Positions 30,765 to 41,014 of a stretch of DNA of 64,000 nt are shown here, one piece after another. A model generated the notes under the pieces. The model ran no database searches, had not been told where the DNA came from, and was given only the letters and a program-made list of their open reading frames with translations. Both the position numbers and the translations under genes were made by a program. Source of the stretch: Halopseudomonas sabulinigri (GTDB taxonomy: Bacteria; Pseudomonadota; Gammaproteobacteria; Pseudomonadales; Pseudomonadaceae); the NCBI GenBank assembly GCA_011053055.1, contig DRHT01000019.1, positions 1 through 64,000 of the forward strand. The letters are read 5' to 3'. Within the stretch, counting starts at the first letter, position 1; the number at the start of each line of letters is the position of its first letter.

Positions 30765-31879
30765 CAGCCTATCTCTGCCAGATAACGCCCAATTTCATCA
30801 AGGCTGTAGATACCATCGGCCAAATTGGCCTTGGCTATCGCCATGGGCATGCCATAAATTACACAACTTGCCTCGTCCTGCGCCCATATGGAGCTGCCCG
30901 CCTGCTTAAGCATTCGGGCGCCTTCGCGGCCATCTGCGCCCATGCCGGTCAGCACGACCGCCAGCACTTTATCCTGGAAGGCTTTGGCCGCCGAACCGAA
31001 AGTAACATCGACACAGGGCTTATAATTGAGCCGCTCATCACCGGGCAAAATGCGCACCACGCCCCGACCATCCAGCATCATCTGTTTGCCGCCGGGCGCC
31101 AGCAGCGCTACGCCGGGACGGAGAACGTCACCGTCTTCCGCTTCTTTTACCGATATCCGACATAGCTTGTCGAGTCGCTCCGCAAAGGCTTTGGTAAAAG
31201 CGGCGGGCATGTGTTGAATCAGCAGCAGGGGCGCTGGGAAATTACTCGGCAGCTGTGTCAGTACTTTCTGCAGCGCTACTGGACCGCCAGTCGAAGTGCC
31301 TATTGCGACCAACTTATAGCTGCGCTTGCGCGGCGCCGGGCTATTACGGGGCGCCGTTGCTGCCGGCTTGCTGACGGGAGATGCGGTGTTACCGGCCACT
31401 GCGGCAGGTCGCGGCGCGCTACTGCCGAGATGGGAGGCTGGCTGCGCCGCCGGACTGGCGCTCAGCCCAAGCGAGCGGCGATTGGTGCGCGCCAACGCGT
31501 TGACGCGTTCGCAAAGCAACTGTCGCACCTTATCGGGATTGCGAGAAATATCTTCAAAGTTTTTTGGCAGGTAATCAGCGGCACCAGCATCCAGTGCATC
31601 CAGGCTAACGCGGGCGCCTTCATAGGTAAGCGAGGAAAACATGATGACCGGCGTGGGGCAGCGCTGCATGATCTGCTTTACCGCCGTGATGCCATCCATC
31701 ACCGGCATCTCGTAATCCATAGTGATTACGTCCGGACGTAGCGACAGCGTCTGCTCGATAGCTTCTTTGCCGTTGGTTGCCGTGCCGACAACCTGAATCT
31801 GCGGATCACCCGCCAGAATTTCGGTTACCCGGCGGCGAAAAAAACCCGAGTCATCAACCACCAGAACCTTGACCGCCAT
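30764..31879 (-). CDS. cheB: protein-glutamate methylesterase CheB
   Basis: 371 residues when started at ATG 31879, which follows AGGAGAAGGT; the frame opens further up at 31954 without support. The receiver domain has phospho-acceptor Asp55 ('[13 protein letters not shown]'). After a Pro/Ala linker comes a methylesterase with the Ser in '[12 protein letters not shown]', His in 'IQHMPAAFT' and Asp in '[11 protein letters not shown]'. It demethylates or deamidates receptors for adaptation. It lies between cheA and motC. Confidence 0.95.
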   Translation of the reverse strand: MAVKVLVVDDSGFFRRRVTEILAGDPQIQVVGTATNGKEAIEQTLSLRPDVITMDYEMPVMDGITAVKQIMQRCPTPVIMFSSLTYEGARVSLDALDAGAADYLPKNFEDISRNPDKVRQLLCERVNALARTNRRSLGLSASPAAQPASHLGSSAPRPAAVAGNTASPVSKPAATAPRNSPAPRKRSYKLVAIGTSTGGPVALQKVLTQLPSNFPAPLLLIQHMPAAFTKAFAERLDKLCRISVKEAEDGDVLRPGVALLAPGGKQMMLDGRGVVRILPGDERLNYKPCVDVTFGSAAKAFQDKVLAVVLTGMGADGREGARMLKQAGSSIWAQDEASCVIYGMPMAIAKANLADGIYSLDEIGRYLAEIG

Positions 31880-32030
31880 ACCTTCTCCTGAACCCGCATC
31901 GCCATTCGGCGCAGCGCACCATGCGCCCATTTCCAAGTGACTCTTGCGAGCCACTTTCCCCGCCTACCGCGTCAGTTCAGCATGGCAACAGCAGTTGGCA
32001 GATGCGTCTGATACAGCATGGTACAACCTA

Positions 32031-34253
32031 TCACACCCGTCGCGCGTACCGCTTGAGCAGACTGGGTATATCCAGAATCAAGGCGATACGGCCGTCGCCG
32101 GTGATAGTCGCGCCAGCCATACCCGCCGTGCCCTGGAGCATCCGCCCGAGTGGTTTGATAACCACTTCTTCCTGGCCGACCAATTGATCAACCACAAAGC
32201 CCACTCGTTGCGTGCCGACCGAGACGATCACCACACTAGCCGCAGAATGATCGCTGGTATCTTGCACGCCGGGCATCAGCCAGCGCTTGAGATAGAACAA
32301 CGGCAACGCTTTTTCGCGCACGATAATGACTTCCTGGCCATCGACGATATTGGTGCGCGACAAATCGAGGCTATAGATCTCGTTAACGCTTACCAGCGGC
32401 AACGCGAACGCCTGGTTCGCCAACATGACCATCAAGGTTGGCATAATCGCCAGCGTTAACGGCACTTTGATGGCGATGCGCGAGCCTTGCCCTTTGGTTG
32501 ATTCAATATTGATGGTGCCGTTGAGCTGGGAGATTTTGGTTTTCACCACATCCATACCCACACCACGGCCGGACACATCGGAAATTTCGGTTTTTGTAGA
32601 GAAGCCGGGCTCGAGGATCAAATTAAAGCACTCGGCTTCGCTCAGGCGATCCGCAGCGTCTTTGTCCATCATGCCTTTTTCGACTGCCTTGGCACGCAGC
32701 ACGTCTGGATCCATACCGCGGCCGTCGTCGACAATAGTCAGCAGAATATGATCGCCTTCCTGCTGCGCGGCCAATACGACTTTACCCGTACGTGGTTTAC
32801 CCGCGGCCTCTCGTTCGTCAGGCAGCTCAATACCGTGGTCTACCGAATTACGCACCAAGTGAACCAGTGGATCGGCCAGCGCTTCTACCAGGTTCTTGTC
32901 GAGATCGGTTTCTTCACCAACCAGCTCTAGGTTAATTTCCTTTTTCAAGCTCCGCGCCAAATCACGTACCACGCGCGGGAATCGCCCAAATACTTTTTTG
33001 ATCGGCTGCATGCGGGTTTTCATCACCGACATTTGCAGATCAGCGGTAACCACATCCAGATTACCAACCGCTTTGTTCAGTTCTTCATCGCCACTGCTCA
33101 AGCCCAGACGCACCAGTCGGTTGCGCACCAACACCAGCTCGCCAACCATGTTCATGATTTCATCAAGACGTGCGGTGTCTACGCGTACGGTGGTCTCAGC
33201 TGTGGGAGCAGCTTCTGCCGCTTGTGCCGGCTTTACGACACTTGGGGCGGCCACAGGCGCAGCTTGTGGCTTGGCAACAACCTTGGGCTGAGGCTTTGGC
33301 TCGGGCTTACTGTCTGCCTTGGTAGCAGGTGCAGCAACCGACGCAGAAGTCGGGGTAGCGTCTACAGCCTCCTTACCCGGTGCAGAACCTTTGCCATGCA
33401 GTTCATCGAGCAGCGCTTCAAACTCATCGTCGGTAATTTTGTCTGCAGTGTCTGCGGCGCTTTGTGGCACAGACGCCTCAACAGGCACGTCGTCTTCGAT
33501 CTTGCCTGGCGCGCTGCCCTTACCGTGCAACTCATCCAGCAGCGCTTCAAATTCATCATCGGAGATATCGTCGCCGGAACTAGCGGCCGTGGTTGTGGCG
33601 GGGCCACTTCCAACTTGGCCACTGCCATGCAACTCGTCCAGCAGAGCATCGAATTCATCATCGCTGATTTCATCACTGCCGGCGGTTGCTGACGCGGCCG
33701 GCTCGGCTGTTACAGCGGGAGTTGCATTGCCATGCAGCGCATCGAGCAATAGCTCGAACTCGTCATCGGTTATATCGCCATCACCGCTGGAGATACTTTT
33801 CACAGCAGCCAGAGCCGGTGCGGTCGGCGCAGCTGCAGCGACAGGCTCAACAATATCGGCACTGGCTGGTTGCGCTAACGCGGAAAGTGCAGCTAGCAAA
33901 GCTGGCGTGGCAGGGGTGAGTTCTTGTTGGTTGCGCACCTGATCAAACATACTGTTGACCGTATCCAGCGCCTGTAGAACTACATCCATTAAATCGGAGG
34001 TAACCGGGCGCTCGCCCTTGCGCAGAATATCAAACACGTTCTCGGCGATGTGGCAGCAAGCTACCAGGGCATCGAGTTGCAGGAAGCCAGCACCGCCTTT
34101 AACGGTATGAAAACCGCGAAAGATAGCGTTGAGCAGATCCATGTCATCGGGACGGTTCTCCAGTTCGACCAACTGTTCGGACAACAGCTCGAGTATCTCA
34201 CCTGCCTCGACCAGAAAGTCCTGGAGAATCTCTTCATCCGCATCGAAACTCAT
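32031..34253 (-). CDS. cheA: chemotaxis histidine kinase CheA with four linker repeats
   Basis: 740 residues. The Hpt (P1) domain has phospho-His49 in 'FRGFHTVKGGAG'. A long linker (about 110-350) follows, then dimerisation ('EIMNMVGELVLVRNRL'), a kinase domain (N box 'HLVRNSVDHGIE', G1 'DDGRGMD', G2 'GRGVGMDVV') and a C-terminal CheW-like domain. The linker lacks a recognisable globular P2 domain. Instead it holds four copies of a 15-residue acidic motif, (I)(T/S)DDEF(E/D)xLLDxLHG, at residues 161, 196, 230 and 273. These resemble the CheY-binding tail of CheZ. A Pro/Lys/Ala stretch at 315-350 may be the ParP/ParC interaction region. Confidence 0.96.
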   Translation of the reverse strand: MSFDADEEILQDFLVEAGEILELLSEQLVELENRPDDMDLLNAIFRGFHTVKGGAGFLQLDALVACCHIAENVFDILRKGERPVTSDLMDVVLQALDTVNSMFDQVRNQQELTPATPALLAALSALAQPASADIVEPVAAAAPTAPALAAVKSISSGDGDITDDEFELLLDALHGNATPAVTAEPAASATAGSDEISDDEFDALLDELHGSGQVGSGPATTTAASSGDDISDDEFEALLDELHGKGSAPGKIEDDVPVEASVPQSAADTADKITDDEFEALLDELHGKGSAPGKEAVDATPTSASVAAPATKADSKPEPKPQPKVVAKPQAAPVAAPSVVKPAQAAEAAPTAETTVRVDTARLDEIMNMVGELVLVRNRLVRLGLSSGDEELNKAVGNLDVVTADLQMSVMKTRMQPIKKVFGRFPRVVRDLARSLKKEINLELVGEETDLDKNLVEALADPLVHLVRNSVDHGIELPDEREAAGKPRTGKVVLAAQQEGDHILLTIVDDGRGMDPDVLRAKAVEKGMMDKDAADRLSEAECFNLILEPGFSTKTEISDVSGRGVGMDVVKTKISQLNGTINIESTKGQGSRIAIKVPLTLAIMPTLMVMLANQAFALPLVSVNEIYSLDLSRTNIVDGQEVIIVREKALPLFYLKRWLMPGVQDTSDHSAASVVIVSVGTQRVGFVVDQLVGQEEVVIKPLGRMLQGTAGMAGATITGDGRIALILDIPSLLKRYARRV
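33393..33773 (-). repeat. four 15-residue coding repeats in the CheA linker
   Basis: Copies lie at 33729-33773, 33624-33668, 33522-33566 and 33393-33437, spaced by roughly 100-130 bases. The last two also share a following KGSAPGK. Between copies the sequence is Ala/Thr/Ser/Gly-rich and unconserved, so the motif itself appears selected. Confidence 0.85.
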
Positions 34254-34426
34254 GCACCCACTCCCCTCGGGCGTGTTAACAGTAAACGGTAATGCGTTGG
34301 GCTAGTATCGCTGCTTGGGCGCAGTCCGCTGTTATTAGTCGCTAATCCGGAACCAGCAAGCCTGACTATTTCACAACTAGTCTGGCCGTTGCCGTCACAC
34401 TCGGTGCCGGCGATTTTTTGCAGGAG

Positions 34427-35221
34427 TCAGAACCCCAGGCTGGACAAAAGATCGTCGACTTCGTCCTGCCCGGATACAACGTCTTCTCTTGTATCGGCAT
34501 GAATTTGCGGACCTTCACCCCTGGGTGAGGTTTTTTTTGTCTCGCTGGCGGTTTCTGCGTGGTTGATGCCAGTAATTCGATCCACCTGGCCCGCCATGCG
34601 AACCAAGCTGAGCAAACTTTCTTCAACATCGTGCACTAGCGTAATGACGCGTTTGATCACCTGACCGGTAAGGTCCTGATAATCCTGCGCAATCAAAATA
34701 TCGTTAAGATGGCCCGATACGTCATTGCTGGTATTTTCGGCTTTCTCAAGAAAGTCACCCATACGCTTATACAGTTCACGAAACTCGTCGGCCGCCATCT
34801 CACGCCGCTGCAAACGCTGCCAGTCGCTACGCAAGGCCGCCGCTTCACCGCCCAGTTCAGATATCTTTGGCGCGCTGATTTCTACCAGGTCCATAGTGCG
34901 ATTGGCTGCCTTATCGGTCAGCTGCACCACATAATCCAGGCGATCCGAGGCATCAGAAATTTTCGAGGTTTCAGTTTCATCACCCAGGGCGTGGGTGGTG
35001 TCTATCTGAAAGTTGACAATGGAGTTGTGCAACGCACGGGTGAGCTGCCCCACCTCATGATAAAGACCGCGATCACGGGCTTGATTTATTGCGTGAATCA
35101 CCAATAGAGCTTCGGCGAAGTCACCCTGCTCCAGATGATCGACCAATTGGCGCGCATTGTCCTTGAGGGAATGTTCAAATTCCTGAGCAGTCGCCTGGCC
35201 GGGATCCTTACTTAACGCCAT
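34427..35221 (-). CDS. cheZ: CheY-P phosphatase CheZ
   Basis: 264 residues, mostly long helices, with the catalytic region 'DILIAQDYQDLTGQVIKRV' (acidic and Gln residues of the CheZ active site). The C-terminal CheY-binding peptide 'QDEVDDLLSSLGF' ends the protein. It accelerates CheY-P dephosphorylation at the pole. It lies 21 bases downstream of cheY. Confidence 0.95.
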   Translation of the reverse strand: MALSKDPGQATAQEFEHSLKDNARQLVDHLEQGDFAEALLVIHAINQARDRGLYHEVGQLTRALHNSIVNFQIDTTHALGDETETSKISDASDRLDYVVQLTDKAANRTMDLVEISAPKISELGGEAAALRSDWQRLQRREMAADEFRELYKRMGDFLEKAENTSNDVSGHLNDILIAQDYQDLTGQVIKRVITLVHDVEESLLSLVRMAGQVDRITGINHAETASETKKTSPRGEGPQIHADTREDVVSGQDEVDDLLSSLGF

Positions 35222-35242
35222 AACCTGTACCCCGGTTGATTA

Positions 35243-35632
35243 TTATTTTGCTTGCACTCGCTCAAAAATCTTTTCGATTTTTTCTTTCAAAGCCTGAGCA
35301 GTAAAAGGCTTCACAACATAACCGTTAACACCCGCCTGGGCTGCTTCGATGATCTGGTCCCGTTTGGCTTCAGCGGTCACCATCAGCACCGGCAGGTGCT
35401 TGAGACGCTCGTCAGCACGGACTGCACGCAGCAGGTCGATGCCACTCATGCCGGGCATGTTCCAGTCAGTCACCAGAAAATCGAAGTTACCACTCTGCAG
35501 CATCGGCAATGCGGTATTGCCATCATCGGCTTCAGCCGTGTTGGTAAAACCCAGGTCGCGCAACAGGTTTTTGATAATGCGCCTCATCGTTGAAAAATCA
35601 TCAACGATGAGAATTTTCATATTCTTGTCCAA
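35243..35632 (-). CDS. cheY: chemotaxis response regulator CheY
   Basis: 129 residues counted from TTG 35632, or 125 from ATG 35620. Receiver domain with the acidic pair 'VDDFST', phospho-acceptor Asp56 ('[10 protein letters not shown]'; 52 from the ATG), the Thr in 'VMVTAEA' and the Lys in 'YVVKPF'. GGAGG sits 5 bases before the TTG but 17 bases before the ATG usually annotated in pseudomonads, so the TTG deserves consideration. It binds FliM to control flagellar rotation. Confidence 0.95.
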   Translation of the reverse strand: MDKNMKILIVDDFSTMRRIIKNLLRDLGFTNTAEADDGNTALPMLQSGNFDFLVTDWNMPGMSGIDLLRAVRADERLKHLPVLMVTAEAKRDQIIEAAQAGVNGYVVKPFTAQALKEKIEKIFERVQAK

Positions 35633-35842
35633 GTCGACCTCCGTACAAACCAGGGAAAGTGCAGGCCTGCACCCCGAAAACCCATTGCAATGGCCAAACT
35701 AGCCGTATAAAGAAACTCTGAATAGCCTGCTGCTGCGCAACCGGTTGTTCACAATATCTTCAGTTTACAGCCATCAAAACAGGATCAGGCACAGTGCTAC
35801 TATTTGCGCAATTCGAGCATTGTCCGGATGTTGGCGACAAAA

Positions 35843-36580
35843 TCAATCATTTCGCCAACTTGATAGACGGGCGCGCAGTCGTGCGGCACATTGACTATGC
35901 AGCTGACTTACCCGCGATTCACTTACTCCCAACACCGCGCCGATCTCCTTGAGGTTCAGTTCTTCATCGTAATACAACGACAGAAGCAGACGTTCCCGTT
36001 CAGGTAAACCGTCGATTGCTTCCGCCAACGCGCCGCGAAAACGTTCATCTTCCAGCCCAGAGAAAGGCTCGAAATCACCCTGTACATCGGCCGGCGCACC
36101 ACTTTCCAACAGGTCATCAAAGCTAAAAAGCTTGCTCCCCGCTGTGTCGTTGAGAATCGCGTAATATTCTTCAAGACTCATATCAAGTTCGGCAGCAATC
36201 TCGTGATCTTTAGCGTCACGCCCCAAACGAGATTCAACAGCGCGCATCGCATCACTGACCATGCGTGTATTTCGATGCACTGAACGTGGCGCCCAATCAC
36301 CTTTGCGTACTTCATCAAGCATGGCGCCACGAATGCGGATACCAGCATAGGTTTCAAAACTGGCACCTTTGCCGAAGTCGAACTTACGAGAAGCCTCTAA
36401 CAGGCCAATCATGCCGGCCTGGATCAGATCATCAACCTGCACACTGGACGGCAGCCGGCCTAACAGATGGTAAGCAATGCGCTTCACTAGCGGAGCATAT
36501 TGCTCAACGAGTCGATCCTGGTCATTCGCAGAACGTTGTGCTCGTGTATACATGCTTAGTCCGCCAGCCGATGCAATCAT
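35843..36580 (-). CDS. fliA: flagellar sigma factor FliA (sigma-28)
   Basis: 245 residues. Region 2 'YAPLVKRIAYHLLGRLPSSVQVDDLIQAGMIGLLEA' and 'GASFETYAGIRIRGAMLDEVRKGDWAPRSV', and region 4 'LNLKEIGAVLGVSESRVSQLHSQ', are those of sigma-28. It transcribes late flagellar and chemotaxis genes; two sigma-28-type promoters in this window (parP and the chemoreceptor at 57 kb) are likely targets. Its ATG overlaps the fleN stop by 4 bases. Confidence 0.96.
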   Translation of the reverse strand: MIASAGGLSMYTRAQRSANDQDRLVEQYAPLVKRIAYHLLGRLPSSVQVDDLIQAGMIGLLEASRKFDFGKGASFETYAGIRIRGAMLDEVRKGDWAPRSVHRNTRMVSDAMRAVESRLGRDAKDHEIAAELDMSLEEYYAILNDTAGSKLFSFDDLLESGAPADVQGDFEPFSGLEDERFRGALAEAIDGLPERERLLLSLYYDEELNLKEIGAVLGVSESRVSQLHSQCAARLRARLSSWRND

Positions 36581-37404
36581 AGGCCCGAGCCGGTAGGCCG
36601 TACCAGACGCTCGACGAAGAATTCCAGGTGTCCGCGTGGATTAGCTGGCAAAGGCCATGAATCCACCTTCTGCGCAATTGCTCTAATGGCCATGGCCGCT
36701 TTGCTGCGCGGGAAAGCCTCATAGACTGCACGTTGCTTCTGTACGGACTTGCGCACCGCTTCATCGAAAGGTACCGCCCCGACGTATTGCAGTGCTACGT
36801 CGAGAAACCGGTCAGTTACTTTAGACAGCTTAGCAAATACCATGCGACCTTCCTGCGGGGTGTTCACCATATTGGCCAAAATTCGGAAACGCGTCATGCC
36901 GTGATCACGGTTTAGCAGCTTGATCAGTGCATAAGCATCCGTAATAGAGGTAGGCTCATCACAGACGACGACCAGTGCTTCCTGGGCTGCCCGTACGAAG
37001 CTGACCACCGAATCGCCGATACCGGCGGCAGTGTCGACAATCAACACATCGATATTGTCACCAACCTCGCTGAATGACTGGATCAGACCTGCATGCTGTT
37101 GAGGGCTAAGGTTAACCATGTTCGCCGCGCCGGACGCAGCAGGCACGACGCGGATACCACCGGGGCCGGGGATCATCACGTCGCGCAGATCACACTTGCC
37201 TTCCAGCACGTCAGCCAGCGTAGCCTTGGGTTTTAACCCAAGCAATACGTCAACGTTGGCTAGCCCCAAGTCGGCATCCAACAGCACGACACGGCGCCCC
37301 AACTCCGCCAGCGCAAGGCTAAGATTGACCGACACATTAGTTTTGCCGATACCACCCTTGCCGCCGGTGACTGCGATAACCTGAACCGGATGATTGCTAC
37401 CCAT
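36577..37404 (-). CDS. fleN: flagellar number regulator FleN (FlhG, MinD-type ATPase)
   Basis: 275 residues with deviant Walker A 'KGGIGKTNVSVN' near residue 15, 'LLDADLGLANVDVLLG' and 'LIVDTAAGIGDSV'. FleN restrains flagellar number by acting on FleQ and counterbalances FlhF. It lies between flhF (32 bases) and fliA (4-base overlap). Confidence 0.96.
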   Translation of the reverse strand: MGSNHPVQVIAVTGGKGGIGKTNVSVNLSLALAELGRRVVLLDADLGLANVDVLLGLKPKATLADVLEGKCDLRDVMIPGPGGIRVVPAASGAANMVNLSPQQHAGLIQSFSEVGDNIDVLIVDTAAGIGDSVVSFVRAAQEALVVVCDEPTSITDAYALIKLLNRDHGMTRFRILANMVNTPQEGRMVFAKLSKVTDRFLDVALQYVGAVPFDEAVRKSVQKQRAVYEAFPRSKAAMAIRAIAQKVDSWPLPANPRGHLEFFVERLVRPTGSGL

Positions 37405-37436
37405 CTACGATGATTACCTTGAATTATTGATTTCGC

Positions 37437-38795
37437 TTAGCTTGCCCGCTGGCCATGCATCATACCGGCAAACACATCTGCCATCGCCTGATCTTCCGGC
37501 GCTTCATTACCCGCCATACTGACCGCGCGACTTACCAACTGGTGCCCTAACGCACGATTGATATCGTCTGGAATTCGCTGGCCATCTGCCAGATAGGCTA
37601 CCGGCAAACCCTGTTCCATAGCCAGCCCTAATGACTCACCCAGCGTTGCGGCCTCGTCGACCTTTGTAAGAACGCACCCACTGAGCCCACAACTCTTATA
37701 GTTGTGATAAGCCGCCTTCATTACACGGTACTGACTGGTTGCCGCCAGTACCAACAATTTACGTACTTGCTGCCCCTGCTGCGCCAGTGCGTTCAACTGA
37801 CCGCGCAGATAAGGGTCCTGCGCTTGCAAGCCGGCCGTATCTACCAATACCAAACGCTTACCGGAAAAATCAGCCAGCACATCCTGCAAACTATTCTGCT
37901 CATCAACTACTCGCACCGGCACGTCAAGAATGCGGCCGAGGGTACGCAGCTGTTCATGCGCGCCAATGCGATAGGTATCCATAGTTACCAGGGCCACATG
38001 CTGGCTACCGTGCTTAAGCACGTAGCGTGCTGCTAACTTACCCAGCGTGGTGGTTTTGCCTGCGCCGGTTGGGCCGACAAGGGCGATAATACCGCCTTGA
38101 TCCAGCATATCTTCACGCAAAGTAGGAATGCGGTGCGATAGGTGTGCAAGTACCAGGCGCCAAGCTTGGCGAACGTCAGTCACATCAGCGACTTGGCTCA
38201 GCAGGTTCTGGCAGATTTCTGCCGGCAGACCGATCTGTGTCAGCCGGCGCCACAAGCCAGCCTGTTTAGGCTGACGCTGGCTGAGTTGGCCCCAAGCCAT
38301 ACCGCCCAACTGCGACTCCAACATCTCACGCAACCCTGCCAACTCGGCGCGCATAGCACTAAGCCCAGTACTTTCAGCCGCGTCAGCGACAGGGACTGCA
38401 GCACTTACCTTGCGCTGCACCGGCGGCTCTTCGCTTGGCTCTTGCACCAGACGATCAAGCAGGTCGCGCGCAACTGGCGAGCCTTGCTCGGCCGCCGCGC
38501 GCATGCTGTCCCCGAATAATTGACGGTTAACCGTTGGCTGGTTACGCGAAACCATCTGGCCTACCTCAAGCTCAGCGCGGGCGGCAACGATTCGCTCCTG
38601 GGTCTTTTTCAGTTCCTGATCCAGCCCTGGCGTCGGCGGCGTGATGCGCGGCGCAACATAGTCCAGCGCTGCGGTCAGCTCTACCCCACCAGCCACACGG
38701 CGGTTAGCGATAATCGAGGCGTCAGCGCCCAGCTCATCACGCACCAGTTTCATCGCTTGGCGCATATCGGCGGCAAAGAAACGTTTGACTTTCAT
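37437..38795 (-). CDS. flhF: flagellar placement GTPase FlhF
   Basis: 452 residues from ATG 38795, which follows GAGG at 6-base spacing; the frame opens at 38807. The N-terminal basic domain 'MKVKRFFAADMRQAMKLVRDELG' is followed by a variable linker and an SRP-type GTPase domain: G1 'GPTGAGKTTTLGKLA', 'VTMDTYRIGAHEQL', 'LVDTAGL' and 'TKVDEA'. It recruits the first flagellar components to the pole. Confidence 0.96.
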   Translation of the reverse strand: MKVKRFFAADMRQAMKLVRDELGADASIIANRRVAGGVELTAALDYVAPRITPPTPGLDQELKKTQERIVAARAELEVGQMVSRNQPTVNRQLFGDSMRAAAEQGSPVARDLLDRLVQEPSEEPPVQRKVSAAVPVADAAESTGLSAMRAELAGLREMLESQLGGMAWGQLSQRQPKQAGLWRRLTQIGLPAEICQNLLSQVADVTDVRQAWRLVLAHLSHRIPTLREDMLDQGGIIALVGPTGAGKTTTLGKLAARYVLKHGSQHVALVTMDTYRIGAHEQLRTLGRILDVPVRVVDEQNSLQDVLADFSGKRLVLVDTAGLQAQDPYLRGQLNALAQQGQQVRKLLVLAATSQYRVMKAAYHNYKSCGLSGCVLTKVDEAATLGESLGLAMEQGLPVAYLADGQRIPDDINRALGHQLVSRAVSMAGNEAPEDQAMADVFAGMMHGQRAS

Positions 38796-38869
38796 GGCTG
38801 ACCTCATCAGTTACCGGTGCCCCGCGCATCGCGCCAGGCTGCGTTTAATCTGCGTTCTTGAGCCTTGGC

Positions 38870-40996
38870 TCAGTTCTGTCCGACCGTGGCGACTATGGTC
38901 ACCTGCTTGCTGTCCGGAATTTCCTGGTAGGACAACACATGGGCTCCGGGGGCGGCGTAGCGGACAAACTTGGCCATCATCATCCGAATCGGCCCAGCCA
39001 CCAGCAGGATCGCTGGCTTGCCCTGTACTTCCTGACGCTGCACCGCTTCTGACAACGAGCGTTGCAGTTTTTCTGCCATCCCGGGCTCCAGCAACATGCC
39101 ATCATCGACACCCTGCCCAGCCTTCTGAAGACTCTGTAGCAACATCTGTTCCAACCTTGGTTCCAGAGTGATCACAGGCAGCTCGGAGTCAAGCCCCACA
39201 ATGCTTTGCACGATCGAGCGCGACAGCGCAACGCGCACTGCCCCAATCACAGCGCCAGTATCTTGACTCTTGCCCGAGCTGTTAGCGATAGACTCAGCGA
39301 TGGTCCGAATGTCGCGCACCGGCACCTGCTCCTGCAGCAGGCCCTGCAACACTTTGAGCAGATTGGAGACTGAAATAAGCCCTGGCACTAGCTCCTCAGC
39401 CAGCTTTGGCGAAGCCTTGGCCAGCACTTGCAGCAGCTGCTGCACTTCCTCATGGCCAATCAGCTCATGTGCGTGCTTGTGCAGAATTTGGTTGATGTGG
39501 GTGGCCACCACGGTGCTGGCGTCGACTACCGTGTAACCAAGCGACTGAGCCTGGTCTTTCTGCATCGGCTCGATCCATACCGCATCCAACCCAAAGGCAG
39601 GATCTTTACCCGCCAAGCCTTTGATTTCGCCAAATACCTGGCCTGGGTTGATTGCCAGCTCACGGTCTGGGTAAACCTCAGCTTCAGCTACGCCAACACC
39701 CATCAGCGTCAATCTATAGGCATTGGGTGCCAGATCGAGGTTGTCGCGGATGTGTACCGAGGGCATCAAAAAGCCCAAGTCCTGTGACAGTTTTTTACGC
39801 ACGCCCTTAATCCGCGCCAGCAACTGCCCACCCTGGTTCCGGTCGACCAGCGGAATCAAACGGTAACCTACCTCCAACCCCACCATGTCGACCGGGGTGA
39901 CGTCATCCCAGCCCAGCTCACGGGTTTCTGGCGACTGCACCGCTGGCGGCAGCGCCTGCTTGCGCTCAACCTCAGCGTCCTCTTCAACCTTGACCTGCTG
40001 TCGTTTGGCAATCACGTAGGCGCCACCGGCTGCCAGCGCACCCAAACCAATAAAGGAAAAGTGTGGCATGCCGGGAATCAGGCCCATGATGATCATGATC
40101 GCCGCGGCAATAGCCAGCGCCTTGGGCGAGGTGAACATCTGACGCTGCACCTGCGCGCCCATGTCTTCAGAGGTGGAGACCCGCGTCACCATAATGGCGG
40201 CAGCGGTAGACAGCAGCAGCGACGGAATTTGCGCCACCAAACCGTCACCAATGGTCAACAGCACGTAGATTTTGCCGGCTTCTGCGAATGGCAGGCCGTG
40301 CTGCGCCATACCGATGGCTAAACCACCAATCACGTTGATGAACAGAATCAGCAGACCGGCAACCGCGTCACCGCGTACGAACTTACTGGCACCGTCCATG
40401 GAGCCGTAGAAATCCGCTTCCTGCGACACCTCCATCCGCCGGGTCTTGGCCTGTTCCTGATCAATCAGACCCGAATTCAAATCGGCGTCGATTGCCATCT
40501 GTTTGCCAGGCATAGCATCCAGGGTGAAGCGAGCGCTCACTTCTGAGATACGCCCAGCACCCTTGGTAACTACCACAAAGTTGATAATCATCAGGATGGC
40601 GAACACCACCAGACCCACAACATAGTTACCGCCGATCACCACTTCACCGAAGGCCTGAATAACCTTACCCGCCGCGTCACCACCCTCATGACCATAGAGC
40701 AGCACCACTCGCGTAGACGCTACGTTGAGCGCCAAGCGCAGTAAGGTGGCGACCAGCAATATGGTGGGGAACACGGCGAAATCAAGCGGGCGCAAGGCGT
40801 AAGCGCCGACCAACAGCACCACCAAGGCCAGCGCGATATTGAAGGTAAAGAGCACGTCGAGTATGAAGGGTGGCACCGGCAACATCATCATGCCGAGCAT
40901 CACCAGCAATAGAATAGGCACACCCAGACTGCCGTGGCGCAAGCCGGCCAGATTGGTCCGCATGTTACCCATCATTTGTGTGCGATCGACAGCCAT
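38870..40996 (-). CDS. flhA: flagellar type III export protein FlhA
   Basis: 708 residues from ATG 40996; a TTG at 41014 opens the frame. Eight transmembrane segments occupy the first 330 residues, including the FHIPEP-family stretch 'FPTILLVATLLRLALNVASTRVVLL'. A large cytoplasmic domain forms the nonameric ring. It is the export-gate protein of the flagellar secretion system. A sigma-54-type -24/-12 element lies about 60-75 bases upstream. Confidence 0.96.
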   Translation of the reverse strand: MAVDRTQMMGNMRTNLAGLRHGSLGVPILLLVMLGMMMLPVPPFILDVLFTFNIALALVVLLVGAYALRPLDFAVFPTILLVATLLRLALNVASTRVVLLYGHEGGDAAGKVIQAFGEVVIGGNYVVGLVVFAILMIINFVVVTKGAGRISEVSARFTLDAMPGKQMAIDADLNSGLIDQEQAKTRRMEVSQEADFYGSMDGASKFVRGDAVAGLLILFINVIGGLAIGMAQHGLPFAEAGKIYVLLTIGDGLVAQIPSLLLSTAAAIMVTRVSTSEDMGAQVQRQMFTSPKALAIAAAIMIIMGLIPGMPHFSFIGLGALAAGGAYVIAKRQQVKVEEDAEVERKQALPPAVQSPETRELGWDDVTPVDMVGLEVGYRLIPLVDRNQGGQLLARIKGVRKKLSQDLGFLMPSVHIRDNLDLAPNAYRLTLMGVGVAEAEVYPDRELAINPGQVFGEIKGLAGKDPAFGLDAVWIEPMQKDQAQSLGYTVVDASTVVATHINQILHKHAHELIGHEEVQQLLQVLAKASPKLAEELVPGLISVSNLLKVLQGLLQEQVPVRDIRTIAESIANSSGKSQDTGAVIGAVRVALSRSIVQSIVGLDSELPVITLEPRLEQMLLQSLQKAGQGVDDGMLLEPGMAEKLQRSLSEAVQRQEVQGKPAILLVAGPIRMMMAKFVRYAAPGAHVLSYQEIPDSKQVTIVATVGQN

Positions 40997-41014
40997 TGCC
41001 CGGAGCTTCCCCAA

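Noticed and set aside
35650-35760. sigma-54 or sigma-28 promoter upstream of cheY
   Set aside because: A few GG-N10-GC pairs occur on the minus strand, but none has both a good -24 and -12 block, and no sigma-28 -10 was found.
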